Assembly (NCBI GenBank): GCA_964403935.1
Contig: CAYOIB010000001.1
Coordinates: 41,095-105,094, forward strand
DNA: 64,000 bases
Reading direction: 5' to 3'
Origin: SLLG01 sp964403935
GTDB lineage: Bacteria; Verrucomicrobiota; Verrucomicrobiia; Opitutales; Oceanipulchritudinaceae
Every line of letters starts with the position of its first letter. The stretch's first letter is position 1. The notes beneath the pieces are model-generated. The model saw nothing but the letters and a program-made list of their open reading frames with translations. It had not been told where the DNA came from and did not search any database. Shown here in pieces: positions 1 to 8,743 of the stretch. The position numbers and the translations under genes are program-made.

Positions 1-1
1 G

Positions 2-541
2 GGCGACATCCAGGTGATCAGCTCGGACGAGGACACCGCAGCCGCTGTCGCTCACCTCAAGCAGGAGAAGCTTCTGGGTTTCGACACCGAGACGAGACCC
101 TCCTTTCAAAAGGGGCAGAACTATCCCCCGGCCCTGCTCCAACTCGCCAGCTCCTCCAAGGTCTATCTGTTTCAGCTTCTTCAACTAAAAGAGCTGGATC
201 CCATCCTCTCGATCCTGAGCGATCACGCGATCTGTAAGGCCGGTGTCGCCATCCGCGATGACATTCGAAAGTTGCAGGAGTTTCACAGCTTCAAGCCCGG
301 TGGCTTTCTCGAGCTTTCCAACCCCACGCAGCGAGCCGGCATCGTCAATACCGGCCTGCGCAGCCTCGCGGGGATCTTTCTCCAGATCCGGATTTCCAAA
401 GGTGCCCAGGTATCAAACTGGTCGCGGAAGAACCTCACGGAATCACAAATCCGTTACGCCGCGACAGACGCCTGGGTAAGCCGCCAGATCTGTGAGCGCC
501 TGCTCGAGCTGGGCATTCTCCGCGGCCACACCGCGGCTTGA
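2..541 (+). CDS. RNase D-like 3'-5' exonuclease (5' end cut by window)
   Basis: DnaQ-like (DEDD superfamily) exonuclease domain of the RNase D/WRN type, expected to remove nucleotides from the 3' end of RNA or DNA using two metal ions. The first acidic motif FDTETRPSF, the second region (GVAIRDDIRKL) and the third motif YAATDAW are all visible in about 180 residues, so the catalytic domain is nearly complete without the HRDC domains of true RNase D. A GTG at 14 could be a start, but the frame is open to the window edge (GDIQ precedes it), so the gene probably begins upstream. It ends 27 bases before the glycosyltransferase operon. Substrate is unknown. Confidence 0.8.
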   Translation, partial: GDIQVISSDEDTAAAVAHLKQEKLLGFDTETRPSFQKGQNYPPALLQLASSSKVYLFQLLQLKELDPILSILSDHAICKAGVAIRDDIRKLQEFHSFKPGGFLELSNPTQRAGIVNTGLRSLAGIFLQIRISKGAQVSNWSRKNLTESQIRYAATDAWVSRQICERLLELGILRGHTAA

Positions 542-568
542 TGGGCTCCGTGCACCGCGCTTCCCGCT

Positions 569-1974
569 ATGCCCCCTGAAGTCGCCATCGTCACACGGAC
601 AAAGGACCGCCTCCCGCTCCTGAGCCGGACTATCGACTCCGTCCTCGCCCAGAAGCACCGCGACTGGATCCATGTAATCGTCAATGATGGCGGCGATGCC
701 GACGCCCTCGACACATTCCTCCAGACACGGCGCGAGGCCTACGGCAACCGCCTGAAAGTGATCCACAATGCCCAAAGCAGTGGGATGCAAAACGCGGCCA
801 ATACGGGGATCCAAGGCTCTGCGAGTACCTTCATCGCCATTCTCGATGACGATGATGCATGGCATCCCGATTTTCTTCAGGCGACCACGACATCCCTCAA
901 CAAGCACGGCCCGGCCGCTCGCTACCAAGGTGTGGCCGTCCAAACGCTAAAGGTGCTTGAAACGCTGGAGGGCGGAAACGTTCAAGAGATTGAGCGAGAG
1001 CCCTACCAGCCAATCAAAGAGGTATCGCTCTTTCGGGTCGGCTATGAGAACCCCTTCCCACCCGTCGCCTTTCTCTTTCGACGCTCAGCATGCGAAGCTG
1101 TCGGCCCTTTTGACGAACGCTTCGGACCCGTCGGAGATATGGATTTTAATATCCGCTTCCTGCTCCGATTCGAAATCGATGTCCTGCCGCAGCCCTTGGC
1201 TTATTACCATTGGCGCACCGGTGACACCACTGGAGCCCTTGGGAATTCTGTTACCGCTTCCCGCCAGCATCACGCCCGCCTGCTTAACGAGCTCAAGAAC
1301 CATTATCTCCGACAAGGAAGCGATGCCGCGCCCGCCGCTCTCGGCCTCTCCCTCAATCTCGTCAGCCACCTCCTCACCGTTGAGTGGAACTCGCGTCTGG
1401 CAAATGAGAAGCTCGACAAATTGAGCGACGCCGTCCCCAAGGCCCTCGACCTGAAAGCCCTGAACGACGAGGTGCTTTGGCAACTCCGGGATCAACTCCT
1501 GCCAACGTTCGCCAAAGATGTCTCCGGCAAGATCGACGAGATTCTATGGCAGATCAACGATACTTCCATCCCGACACTCCGGGAAGACCTGAAGTCCAAG
1601 ATCGACGAGATTCTATGGCAGATCAACGATACTTCCATCCCGACACTCCGGNNNNNNNNNNNNNNNNNNNNNNNNNNNNNNNNNNNNNNNNNNNNNNNNN
1701 NNNNNNNNNNNNNNNNNNNNNNNNNNNNNNNNNNNNNNNNNNNNNNNNNNNCAAGATCGACGAGATTCTATGGCAGATCAACGATACTTCCATCCCGACA
1801 CTCCGGGAAGACCTGAAGTCCAAGATCGACGAGGCTGTGTGGAAACTCGAGTCCGGGCCGCTTTCAGAACTGAATTCCCGCATGGAGGCGACCGAAGCAG
1901 AACTGAAGCGCCGGAAATTGCTCTTGAAGATCGGGCGCTTCGAAGTCTTCTGGAACAAGACAATCCGGACTTGA
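569..1974 (+). CDS. Family 2 glycosyltransferase with C-terminal 23-residue repeats (interrupted by assembly gap)
   Basis: Residues 1 to about 230 form a GT-A fold family 2 glycosyltransferase: N-terminal VAIVTRTKDRLPLLSRTIDS, nucleotide-binding VNDGG, the metal-binding run LDDDDAWHPDF and the later acceptor region GPVGDMDFNIR. It should transfer a sugar from a nucleotide-sugar during surface glycan synthesis. After residue 290 comes an array of helical 23-residue repeats containing KIDEILWQINDTSIPTLR. A run of 100 N (1652-1751) lies in the array. The reading frame before the gap (ending at 1651) and after it (from 1753) differ by one phase, which the arbitrary gap length explains; I treat both parts as one gene. 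The stop at 1972-1974 overlaps the next start by one base (TGATG). First gene of a five-gene operon. Confidence 0.82.
1445..1848 (+). repeat. 69-bp in-frame tandem repeat
   Basis: Complete 69-bp units lie at 1514-1582 and 1583-1651; a third begins inside the N gap and ends at 1806; a degenerate unit follows from 1807. A diverged unit, recognisable only at protein level (LNDEVLWQLRDQLLPTFA), occupies 1445-1513. The 54 bases coding KIDEILWQINDTSIPTLR are identical in the three good copies, which suggests recent expansion or gene conversion. The sequence stops exactly at a unit boundary before the gap. Confidence 0.95.
1652..1751. other. Assembly gap of 100 N
   Basis: Exactly 100 N, the usual placeholder for a gap of unknown size. 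If the array is perfect, the true missing length is 14 bases plus a multiple of 69, because the downstream side resumes at base 15 of a unit. That also restores the reading frame of the glycosyltransferase. Confidence 0.98.
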
Positions 1975-2747
1975 TGGAGACGGGAAGCAGGCAGTACACC
2001 CCAGCCTACGGGGAGGCTGTTGAGGCAAGGGCAAGCGTTCGGGATGCTCAGACACTCGAAGATGAGATCCTCGCTGCCATGGGCTGGACGCAGGACATCG
2101 CTTCAAATCGATGGGTCCCCCCCCGCTTCGATAATTCTCGAAGCAGATCCGAGACCCGGCGAATCTCTCTCTCGATCGTCTTCAACCAAATCGAGGAGGC
2201 ACATGCCTTGGCGACGTGCCGTGGCCACTATGGACAACGACTGGCCCATCGAATTGTCGCGCGTCACGGAAGGATCTTTCGCATTCTTTTTCAAGTCGCA
2301 GCCGCCCTCGATTACGCCCTCGGAGATGAGGGATTGGACCGCACGCCTCTTCAGGAAGCAATGGAAGTGAATCGGCAACTCGCAAAGAGAAATGCCTTCC
2401 TTCAACCATTTCTTCGCCCACACCAAGAATTCAGTCAGACACTTGCGGGCACAACCCGCCAACTGGTCCGGGCGATCGACACCGATGCTTCGCCTGAGCC
2501 AGAAGCAGATGCCACGATGAGTGCCTTGCATTGGCACATGAATACAGCCGAGGAGAAGATCCGGCGGGGCTCAAACTTCCGCTTTTCCTATCTTCTGCTG
2601 ACGCCCGTAGAAGAAGTTCACCGCCTCCAACTGACCGCGCTCAAGATCCTTGCGCAGATTATCCAGAAGCTTCCCCCCGACGGCCACCGCAAAACCGCGG
2701 CACCGGCACCAACCGATCCCGGTTCCCCCCGCGGAGCCCATCCGTAA
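1974..2747 (+). CDS. Hypothetical helical protein of glycosyltransferase operon (257 aa)
   Basis: No family recognised. The start ATG overlaps the stop of the preceding glycosyltransferase by one base and the stop lies one base before the next start, so translational coupling and an operon role are likely. The protein has no signal peptide or membrane segment. Its middle part is rich in Arg, Glu, Leu and Ala and looks mostly alpha-helical (for example LSIVFNQIEEAHALA and KIRRGSNFRFSYLLL), and the tail is proline-rich (PAPTDPGSPRGAHP). It could be an accessory or regulatory partner of the glycosyltransferases (inference from position only). Upstream in-frame extension through the 69-bp repeat is rejected because that stretch codes in another frame. 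Confidence 0.7.
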   Translation: METGSRQYTPAYGEAVEARASVRDAQTLEDEILAAMGWTQDIASNRWVPPRFDNSRSRSETRRISLSIVFNQIEEAHALATCRGHYGQRLAHRIVARHGRIFRILFQVAAALDYALGDEGLDRTPLQEAMEVNRQLAKRNAFLQPFLRPHQEFSQTLAGTTRQLVRAIDTDASPEPEADATMSALHWHMNTAEEKIRRGSNFRFSYLLLTPVEEVHRLQLTALKILAQIIQKLPPDGHRKTAAPAPTDPGSPRGAHP

Positions 2748-2748
2748 C

Positions 2749-3798
2749 ATGCGAATCCTCATCACCACGACCCAGGTCCCGTTCATCCGCGGCGGAGCGG
2801 AGATTCATGCCGAGTCGCTGCGCGATGCCTTGAACCGTCAGGGGCATCAAGCGGAGATCGTCTCCATTCCTTTCAAGTGGTACCCCCCGGAACAGATTTT
2901 GGACACACTCTTCGCCTGCCGGATGCTCGATCTCTCCGAGAGCACGGGCACCCCCGTCGACCGCGTCATTGGGCTCAAGTTTCCGGCTTATCACGTGCGT
3001 CACCCAAACAAAGTTCTCTGGATACTCCATCAGCATCGCTCGGCCTTCGACCTCTGGGAATCACCCGGTTGCGACCTCGCTCAATTTCCCAATGGAAATG
3101 AAGTTCGCACCGCCATCGACGCCGCCGAGCGTTCGCTCCTGCACGAAGCCAAAGCCCTCTACGCAAACTCGCAGAACGTGGCCAACCGGTTGCTGAAGTA
3201 CTCAGGGTTCCAGGCACAACCGCTCTACCACCCGCCCAAGAATGCCGAAAAGTTTCATACCCGGGATTTTGAAGACTTTCTCTTCTTCCCCAGCCGAATC
3301 TGCGAACTGAAACGACAAGCTCTCGTGATCGAGGCTCTGGCCCACACAAAGCATCCCGTTCGTGTCGTCTTCTGCGGACAACCGGAACACCCCGATATCC
3401 TCAAGCGCCTGGAACATCGGGCACGGGAATTGAAAGTCGACTCTCGAATTAACTGGTTAGGTGGTGTCGACGATGCCACCCTCATTGACACCTACGCGCG
3501 CACCCGAGCTGTGATCTACCCGCCGAAGGATGAAGATTTCGGGTACGTCACCCTGGAGGCCTTTCTCTCCGGAAAGCCCGTCGTCACCTGCACAGACAGT
3601 GGAGGCCCGCTTGAATTCGTCCAGCACGAGCACAACGGACTCATTAGCGACCCCGATCCGGATGCGCTTGCCAAAGCTCTCGACAGAGTCTGGATCGATC
3701 CGGCTTTCGCCCGCGAAGCCGGCGCACAAGGACGGCAACACGTCCGCGACCTCGACATCACCTGGGAGAACGTCACGCGCCATCTGCTTGAAGCATGA
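2749..3798 (+). CDS. GT-B glycosyltransferase (family 4/group 1)
   Basis: Retaining GT-B enzyme of the glycosyltransferase 1/4 group, 349 residues. The N-terminus MRILITTTQVPFIRGGAEIH is the typical nucleotide-independent Rossmann start with its glycine-rich GGAE loop. Near residue 261 the donor-site motif appears as DEDFGYVTLEAF followed by SGKPVVTC, the E-x7-E equivalent. FFPSRICELKRQ marks the beginning of the C-terminal domain. The ATG at 2749 is chosen because it sits one base after the previous stop and gives the conserved N-terminus. The stop overlaps the next start (ATGA). Likely adds a sugar to a lipid-linked or O-antigen-like glycan; donor sugar cannot be read from sequence. Confidence 0.87.
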   Translation: MRILITTTQVPFIRGGAEIHAESLRDALNRQGHQAEIVSIPFKWYPPEQILDTLFACRMLDLSESTGTPVDRVIGLKFPAYHVRHPNKVLWILHQHRSAFDLWESPGCDLAQFPNGNEVRTAIDAAERSLLHEAKALYANSQNVANRLLKYSGFQAQPLYHPPKNAEKFHTRDFEDFLFFPSRICELKRQALVIEALAHTKHPVRVVFCGQPEHPDILKRLEHRARELKVDSRINWLGGVDDATLIDTYARTRAVIYPPKDEDFGYVTLEAFLSGKPVVTCTDSGGPLEFVQHEHNGLISDPDPDALAKALDRVWIDPAFAREAGAQGRQHVRDLDITWENVTRHLLEA

Positions 3799-5150
3799 GA
3801 GTTCACTGGTTCTCACCTTTGCCGCCAGCGCGCACGGATATCGCCAACTATACCCGCCGCATCCTCCGTCCTCTCGCGGCACAAGCCAAAGTCACCCTCT
3901 GGACCGACGCTCACGAGGTTCCTTCCGACCTCAAGGCGCACGCCACCATTCGACAATGGGATGACGGGCCCAACTGGTCTGAACTCAATCGGGCCGATGC
4001 GGTCTTCTACAATTTTGGTAACGATGGACGTTTTCACTCCTGGATTCTGGATACCGCCCGCGCCCATCCGGGAATCGCCATCCTTCATGACACCAACCTG
4101 CACGAATTCCTCGCTTACTATTTTCGCGTCCGCCTGAACGGCCCCGGCGAGTATGTCCGGCTTCTTGAGCGCTACCATGGCAGCCAAGCAAGGGAAGACG
4201 GAATCCAGGTGATCGCCGGACCTCGGGAAGCACACGAACTGGCCCCTCTGTACCCACTCACCAACTACTTTATTGAGCTGGCAAATGGCGTCGTCGTCCA
4301 CAATCCGGAGGCCGCCCGACCTCTGGCCGAACAAGCCCGCCGACCGGTGCTTTCTCTGCCACTGCCCTATGGGTCGGAGAATGAGATTCGCGAACCTCGT
4401 CTCTATTCACCTCGACGTGAGCATGAGCCACGACACATCATCCTGTTCGGATTTCTTCACGGGGAGAACAGACGGTTGATACCTTTCCTCGAAGCCTTTG
4501 CACGCCTGCCAGACCAAACCCGCTTCACCCTCACCCTGGCAGGCGAATACCCGAACGAGGGCGCTATCCGCACGCATCTGAAACGCTTATCAATCAAGGC
4601 TCCCTGCCGCATGCTTGGGTTTCTCGACGAATCCACCCTGAGCACCGAACTGGATCGAGCCGACCTAGCGATCAACCTCCGCTACCCGACCCGGGGTGAA
4701 GCCTCCGGATCACAACTGAGAATATGGAATCACTCTCTGTCGTCTCTCGTTACACGTAGTGGTTACTACGCCACCTTGCCGACCGATGCGGTTGCTTTTG
4801 TTCGCCCGGAACACGAGGCTTCGGATATCATCAATCATCTCGAAGCACTCGCTTCGGATCCCGCCCGCTATCGGGAAATGGGACTGCGCGGTCATTCTTA
4901 TCTAAAAACATACCACACCTCCGAACGCTACGTGGAACGGCTTCTGGACTTTGCAAAAACAGTTCAGGATTCTAAAGCCGCTGGTTCGCTCGAACGCACT
5001 GCACTGTCGATAGCCGACCGTCACCTCGCATCGCTCCCTGATGCCTACCTTCAGCGACACATTGCTTCTGTTCTGGCCCGGCAGGCGCACCGGATCGCTT
5101 CGCATCCCAACCCTGCCCAAGCCCAAGCTATACCCAATGATCGGACTTGA
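3795..5150 (+). CDS. GT-B glycosyltransferase (family 4-like)
   Basis: 451-residue GT-B protein with start MRVHWFSPLPPARTDIANYT and acceptor-side segments AILHDTNLHEF and VVVHNPEAARPL. The C-terminal domain begins at IILFGFLHGENRRL and the donor site is INLRYPTRGEASGSQLR, near residue 295, followed by TRSGYYATLP, a pattern common in family 4 enzymes of surface polysaccharide clusters. A tail of about 60 residues extends beyond the catalytic domain. Overlaps the preceding gene by four bases (ATGA) and the next by 14 bases, so the three enzymes are probably co-translated and act on the same glycan. Confidence 0.85.
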   Translation: MRVHWFSPLPPARTDIANYTRRILRPLAAQAKVTLWTDAHEVPSDLKAHATIRQWDDGPNWSELNRADAVFYNFGNDGRFHSWILDTARAHPGIAILHDTNLHEFLAYYFRVRLNGPGEYVRLLERYHGSQAREDGIQVIAGPREAHELAPLYPLTNYFIELANGVVVHNPEAARPLAEQARRPVLSLPLPYGSENEIREPRLYSPRREHEPRHIILFGFLHGENRRLIPFLEAFARLPDQTRFTLTLAGEYPNEGAIRTHLKRLSIKAPCRMLGFLDESTLSTELDRADLAINLRYPTRGEASGSQLRIWNHSLSSLVTRSGYYATLPTDAVAFVRPEHEASDIINHLEALASDPARYREMGLRGHSYLKTYHTSERYVERLLDFAKTVQDSKAAGSLERTALSIADRHLASLPDAYLQRHIASVLARQAHRIASHPNPAQAQAIPNDRT

Positions 5151-6309
5151 TCTGAGTCTAACGGCCCACACCCAATCGCTCACCGGGATCCAGCAGGTGG
5201 CACGGGCTCTCTTTCGGGAATGGGTTCCCCACCAGCTCGCCCGCCCCTTTGTTTTTGACCCCTACGCTCGGCTCTGGCGGGACTTGGACCGCGGCGAGCG
5301 CCACCTGATGGAAGATGAACAGAGTGCAGGCACACGCCGTTCCGCCCACTGGTCCCACCTTCAAAAGCTCAAGAGCCGCGCCCGACGGTTCCTCCCAATA
5401 CCCGATCAGCCCTTCGAACCTGTCGATGGCTGGGTTACACCGGAGCTCTTCAGCCCAGCCATCGGCCAAGCCTACCTGCACCGCCCCCCGCCAACACAAG
5501 GTCCTCGGATCGCAATCTTCCACGATGCCATCGCCTTGCGAAATCCCGACTGGTGCCCCCCTGCGACCGTCGCCCGCTATGATGCTTATGTGCACGAATT
5601 GGCCCAAGCCTTCGATGGAATCGCGGCGGTTTCGGAGGCCTCACGCCTGGATCTGCTGGAAGCCTGGAGCAAACGCAAAATCCAGCCAGTTCCTCCAGTC
5701 CAGGTTATCGGATTGGGTGTGACTCTTCCGCCGCCCATGTCACCTGAACCACCGCGCCCCACGGAGCCGGAGCGCCCCCGGATTCTGATGATCGGTTCTC
5801 TGGAATATCGGAAGAATCATCTTTCACTTCTGGATGCCTGTGAGCAACTGTGGTCAGAGGGCTTCCCCTTTCGACTGGATCTCGTCGGTATGCTCAACCG
5901 AAACACCGGCAAAGCCGCCGCCGAACGCATCAAGATACTTGCCAGGCAAGGTTTACCGCTGCACTGGCACGGGGCGCTCCCGCAGGATAGGGTCGAAGCG
6001 CTCTATCAACAGTGTGACTTCACCGTTTACCCTTCGCTCTATGAAGGGTTCGGCCTTCCTGTCCTGGAGAGTGTCACCCGCCACAAACCTTGCGTGACAA
6101 CAGCCGCTGGCGGCCTGTCTGATGTCGTTGCCGGCGGTGGCTGCCTTGTCGTCGAGCCTACCCCAGAGGCCATTGCCAACGGCATTCGGCGGATCCTCCT
6201 CGAGCCCGAGCTTCTTGCTACGCTCAAAGCTGAATCCTCCAGGCGGCCTGTCCGGCCGTGGGCAGTCTATGCCAAGGAACTGCACGAGTTCATCGCCTCC
6301 CTGATGTAA
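5137..6309 (+). CDS. GT-B glycosyltransferase (family 4, mannosyltransferase-like)
   Basis: 390-residue family 4 enzyme. MIGLDLSLTAHTQSLTGIQ is the N-terminal loop of mannosyltransferase-like members; IAIFHDAIAL and AVSEASRLDL follow, and the C-terminal domain carries ILMIGSLEYRKNH and YPSLYEGFGLPVLES (about residue 298) with the two Glu residues of the E-x7-E motif. ATG 5137 lies inside the end of the preceding gene and preserves the conserved N-terminus; an upstream frame extension to 5041 would overlap it far more. Last gene of the operon; 289 bases with no gene follow. Confidence 0.87.
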   Translation: MIGLDLSLTAHTQSLTGIQQVARALFREWVPHQLARPFVFDPYARLWRDLDRGERHLMEDEQSAGTRRSAHWSHLQKLKSRARRFLPIPDQPFEPVDGWVTPELFSPAIGQAYLHRPPPTQGPRIAIFHDAIALRNPDWCPPATVARYDAYVHELAQAFDGIAAVSEASRLDLLEAWSKRKIQPVPPVQVIGLGVTLPPPMSPEPPRPTEPERPRILMIGSLEYRKNHLSLLDACEQLWSEGFPFRLDLVGMLNRNTGKAAAERIKILARQGLPLHWHGALPQDRVEALYQQCDFTVYPSLYEGFGLPVLESVTRHKPCVTTAAGGLSDVVAGGGCLVVEPTPEAIANGIRRILLEPELLATLKAESSRRPVRPWAVYAKELHEFIASLM

Positions 6310-6598
6310 GAAATCCCTTGGGCGCAGGCTGTCAGCCAATGCGCCGGAACGTCGCGTGGCCGCGGATTCTTGGGGCGGTTCATCCGGCCGGTCTCCAGAA
6401 GATGCAAGATGCAGGATTGTTCAACCGGAGCGCTTGCGGATTTCAATCCGGGAGGCCTACCCCGAGTGGCGGGAAAATACTTAGCATCCCTAAGTCCATG
6501 CCCAGCTGCCAGTTGGAGCAAGTGCCGTCCAAGTTGGCATCTCTTAAGCAGTAGGAACAAGCGTTAAAGCATCAACGTTAATTCCAAAAGGAAAAGAT
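6310..6598. other. Intergenic region before PRC-barrel gene
   Basis: I see no convincing gene here. The last bases hold an AAAAGGAAAAG purine run just upstream of the ATG at 6599, a plausible ribosome-binding site. No T-tailed hairpin for the glycosyltransferase operon was found. Confidence 0.5.
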
Positions 6599-7780
6599 AT
6601 GACCAATCCGATAAATCAAAAGATCACATCACGTAGCGGCACTATTTTTGGACTTGCAGCCCTTCTGGCCGTGAGCCTTCCGGTGGCGCTTCACGCTGCC
6701 GACAGCAGCTCCATCCTCTCCCAATGGGAAGACCGGACCGAACGGATCCTCGACAGCAACGAGTACCTTCGCGCAGGGGATGTCTCCGGCTGGGCCGTTT
6801 ACACCGGAACAGACAATCGCCTCGGCCGCGTGCAAGACCTCATCGTCGATGCCGAGTCTGGAGAAATTACCCATCTGGTTGTTTCCAAGGGTGGCATCTT
6901 CGGCATCGGAGCGACGGATCGACTGACCACAATCGATCAGGTCCGCTTCGCCAAGAATGACGAACGCGTCATGCTCAACATCGATGAGCAGGCCTTCGAC
7001 CGCCTGCCCGAATATGATGCCGACCGGTATCAGGGACGTCGTCTCGGTCAGGCAACCGCCTCCCGTGACCCCGACCGCGATCGAGACCTGGCGGCGCGCC
7101 GGGGTGCCACCGACACATCGCCTCAAGTACAAGCTGACACCCGCCGGGCTCCGGTCACTGCCGGACGTCAGGATAGCGGGCAGCTGGGTGCCGACGTTGA
7201 TGCCGATGCCCGACGCTATGGCGAACGGGACAGCGAACTCGACGCCATGAGTGACGAGGTTCGCCGTTATGGTGAACGTGGCGAGGAAGCCATGACAGAT
7301 GAGGCCCGCCGCGCAAATCAGCAGCAGGCGCGCGCTCAGCAGCCCGCCACACCGGGACAAGTTGGGACCACCCGTGCCGACCAAACACAACCCCGTGCCG
7401 GCACAACCCGCAATGACCAAACCCGCATGAGCGACAGCGACCGCGAGAGTCGGTCCGCATTGACCCGTGGTGACCGGGAGAAAGCCCATGCCGGAAAGCG
7501 CGCCAGCGATCTCCTTGGAAAAGACCTTGTCGACAGCTCGGGCGAAAGCATTGGCCGGATCGATGACCTCCTGATCAGCAACGACGGCAAGAATGTTGAG
7601 TATGCTGTCCTCTCGCTTGGCGGATTCGTTGGAATTGCGGGCTCGAAGGTTGCCGTGCCATTGAGCGCGCTGAACTTTGACCATGCTGGCGAGCAAGTCC
7701 ACATCCCCGTGTCCCGCGATGCTCTGCAGAATTCTGAAGAGTCTGCTCGCGACTGGTTCAACAACCTCTTCGACTCCTGA
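6599..7780 (+). CDS. Secreted protein with two PRC-barrel domains
   Basis: 393 residues. A signal peptide (TIFGLAALLAVSLPVALHAA) is cut near residue 34, so the protein should act in the periplasm. Two PRC-barrel domains are visible: residues about 57-115 (GWAVYTGTDNRLGRVQDLIV, then HLVVSKGGIFGIG) and about 300-365 (DLLGKDLVDSSGESIGRIDD, then YAVLSLGGFVGIAGSK). PRC barrels are small beta-barrels used in photosynthetic reaction centres, RimM and many stress proteins. The linker (about 140-295) is highly charged and Arg/Asp/Gln-rich with RRYGER repeated, likely disordered. A strong terminator follows. Monocistronic. Molecular role unknown. Confidence 0.8.
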   Translation: MTNPINQKITSRSGTIFGLAALLAVSLPVALHAADSSSILSQWEDRTERILDSNEYLRAGDVSGWAVYTGTDNRLGRVQDLIVDAESGEITHLVVSKGGIFGIGATDRLTTIDQVRFAKNDERVMLNIDEQAFDRLPEYDADRYQGRRLGQATASRDPDRDRDLAARRGATDTSPQVQADTRRAPVTAGRQDSGQLGADVDADARRYGERDSELDAMSDEVRRYGERGEEAMTDEARRANQQQARAQQPATPGQVGTTRADQTQPRAGTTRNDQTRMSDSDRESRSALTRGDREKAHAGKRASDLLGKDLVDSSGESIGRIDDLLISNDGKNVEYAVLSLGGFVGIAGSKVAVPLSALNFDHAGEQVHIPVSRDALQNSEESARDWFNNLFDS

Positions 7781-7831
7781 GCCGATAGAAAAAGAAATGC
7801 GGCAGCGCGTTCTATTTTAGCCGCACCACAA

Positions 7832-7890
7832 CCCCGCCTTCACTTGAGCCGCATCATGCGAGACTCAAGGGAGGCGGGGTCTTTTGTTTT
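7832..7890 (+). terminator. Rho-independent terminator after PRC-barrel gene
   Basis: CCCCGCCT (7832-7839) and CTTGAG (7843-7848) pair with CTCAAG (7864-7869) and AGGCGGGG (7872-7879), giving a long two-part stem followed by TCTTTTGTTTT. Confidence 0.9.
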
Positions 7891-7955
7891 CAGGCTTTGA
7901 AAAGGCCGACGTTTTTCAACTTGTTTTGCAGCTATTTTATGTAAATCTTCTTTTC

Positions 7956-8669
7956 ATGCTGGCTCCTTACCGATCACGCTTGAAGGAAATGGCGGTTAAT
8001 GAACGACCGCAGGAACGGATGGAGCGAATGGGGGTGGGCGTTTTGAGCGACACCGAACTGTTGGCGATGATCCTGCGTAGCGGAAGTGCCGGGCTGGATG
8101 TTCTGGACCTCTCCCGGCAACTCATTCAAGAGGCGGGGTCATTGGCTCTTCTGGTGAATTACGCCGCAGAAGATTTCAGGAACTTCAAGGGCATCGGTCG
8201 TGTAAAAGCCCTGCAGCTGGTCGCCATCATGGAAATTGCCCGGAGGGTTGTGATCGCCGGGCCGGAGCTTCAGCCCACCCTCGATGAGCCCGAAAAGGTC
8301 TTCCGTATGATGCACCCCCGAAGTGTCGGCCTCGAAGTCGAGAAGTTCTGGGTCTTGGCCTTAAACCGGAAAAACCGCCTTCTGAGGGCCGTGGAAGTCA
8401 CGAGCGGGACGGCCAATGCCAGCCTCGTCCACCCGCGTGAGGTCTTTCGGGAAGCGGTCCGCCTAAGCGCCAGTGCCATTATCTGCGTCCATAACCACCC
8501 CAGCGGCGACCCCTCCCCCAGCCGGGCTGATCTTCAGGTGACCCGGCAATTGCGGACAGCCGCCGAAGCTGTCCAAATCGATCTGCTGGACCATATCATC
8601 ATTGGCTCGCCCAAAGTGGATGCCGCCGGGACGGGATTTTACAGCTTCAATCTCGCGGGCCTGTTGTAG
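7956..8669 (+). CDS. radC: RadC family JAB/MPN-domain protein
   Basis: 237 residues, close to the usual 220-230. The N-terminal helix-hairpin-helix part shows RPQERMERMG, LSDTELLAMILRSG and FKGIGRVKALQLVAI. The C-terminal JAB1/MPN metalloprotease-like fold carries the zinc-binding motif HNHPSGDPSPSRAD, with its first His at about residue 179, preceded by a conserved Glu region. RadC proteins were linked to DNA repair but their role is unsettled. ATG 7956 gives the family N-terminus; 7989 is an alternative. No clear Shine-Dalgarno sequence precedes either. Confidence 0.93.
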   Translation: MLAPYRSRLKEMAVNERPQERMERMGVGVLSDTELLAMILRSGSAGLDVLDLSRQLIQEAGSLALLVNYAAEDFRNFKGIGRVKALQLVAIMEIARRVVIAGPELQPTLDEPEKVFRMMHPRSVGLEVEKFWVLALNRKNRLLRAVEVTSGTANASLVHPREVFREAVRLSASAIICVHNHPSGDPSPSRADLQVTRQLRTAAEAVQIDLLDHIIIGSPKVDAAGTGFYSFNLAGLL

Positions 8670-8743
8670 TTCTCTGAAGAGAAAGTAAAACGGCGCGTTC
8701 ACCTGAAAATGCATTTGTCAGCTTCATGAGGTCGGGCACCCTC

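Noticed and set aside
1477..1974. Separate gene beginning in the repeat region in another frame
   Set aside because: The part before the gap is a shadow in the wrong frame; the part after it is the continuation of the glycosyltransferase.
6629..7702. Minus-strand open frame of 357 codons opposite the PRC-barrel gene
   Set aside because: The plus-strand gene has a signal peptide, two PRC domains and a terminator; the antisense frame is a shadow.
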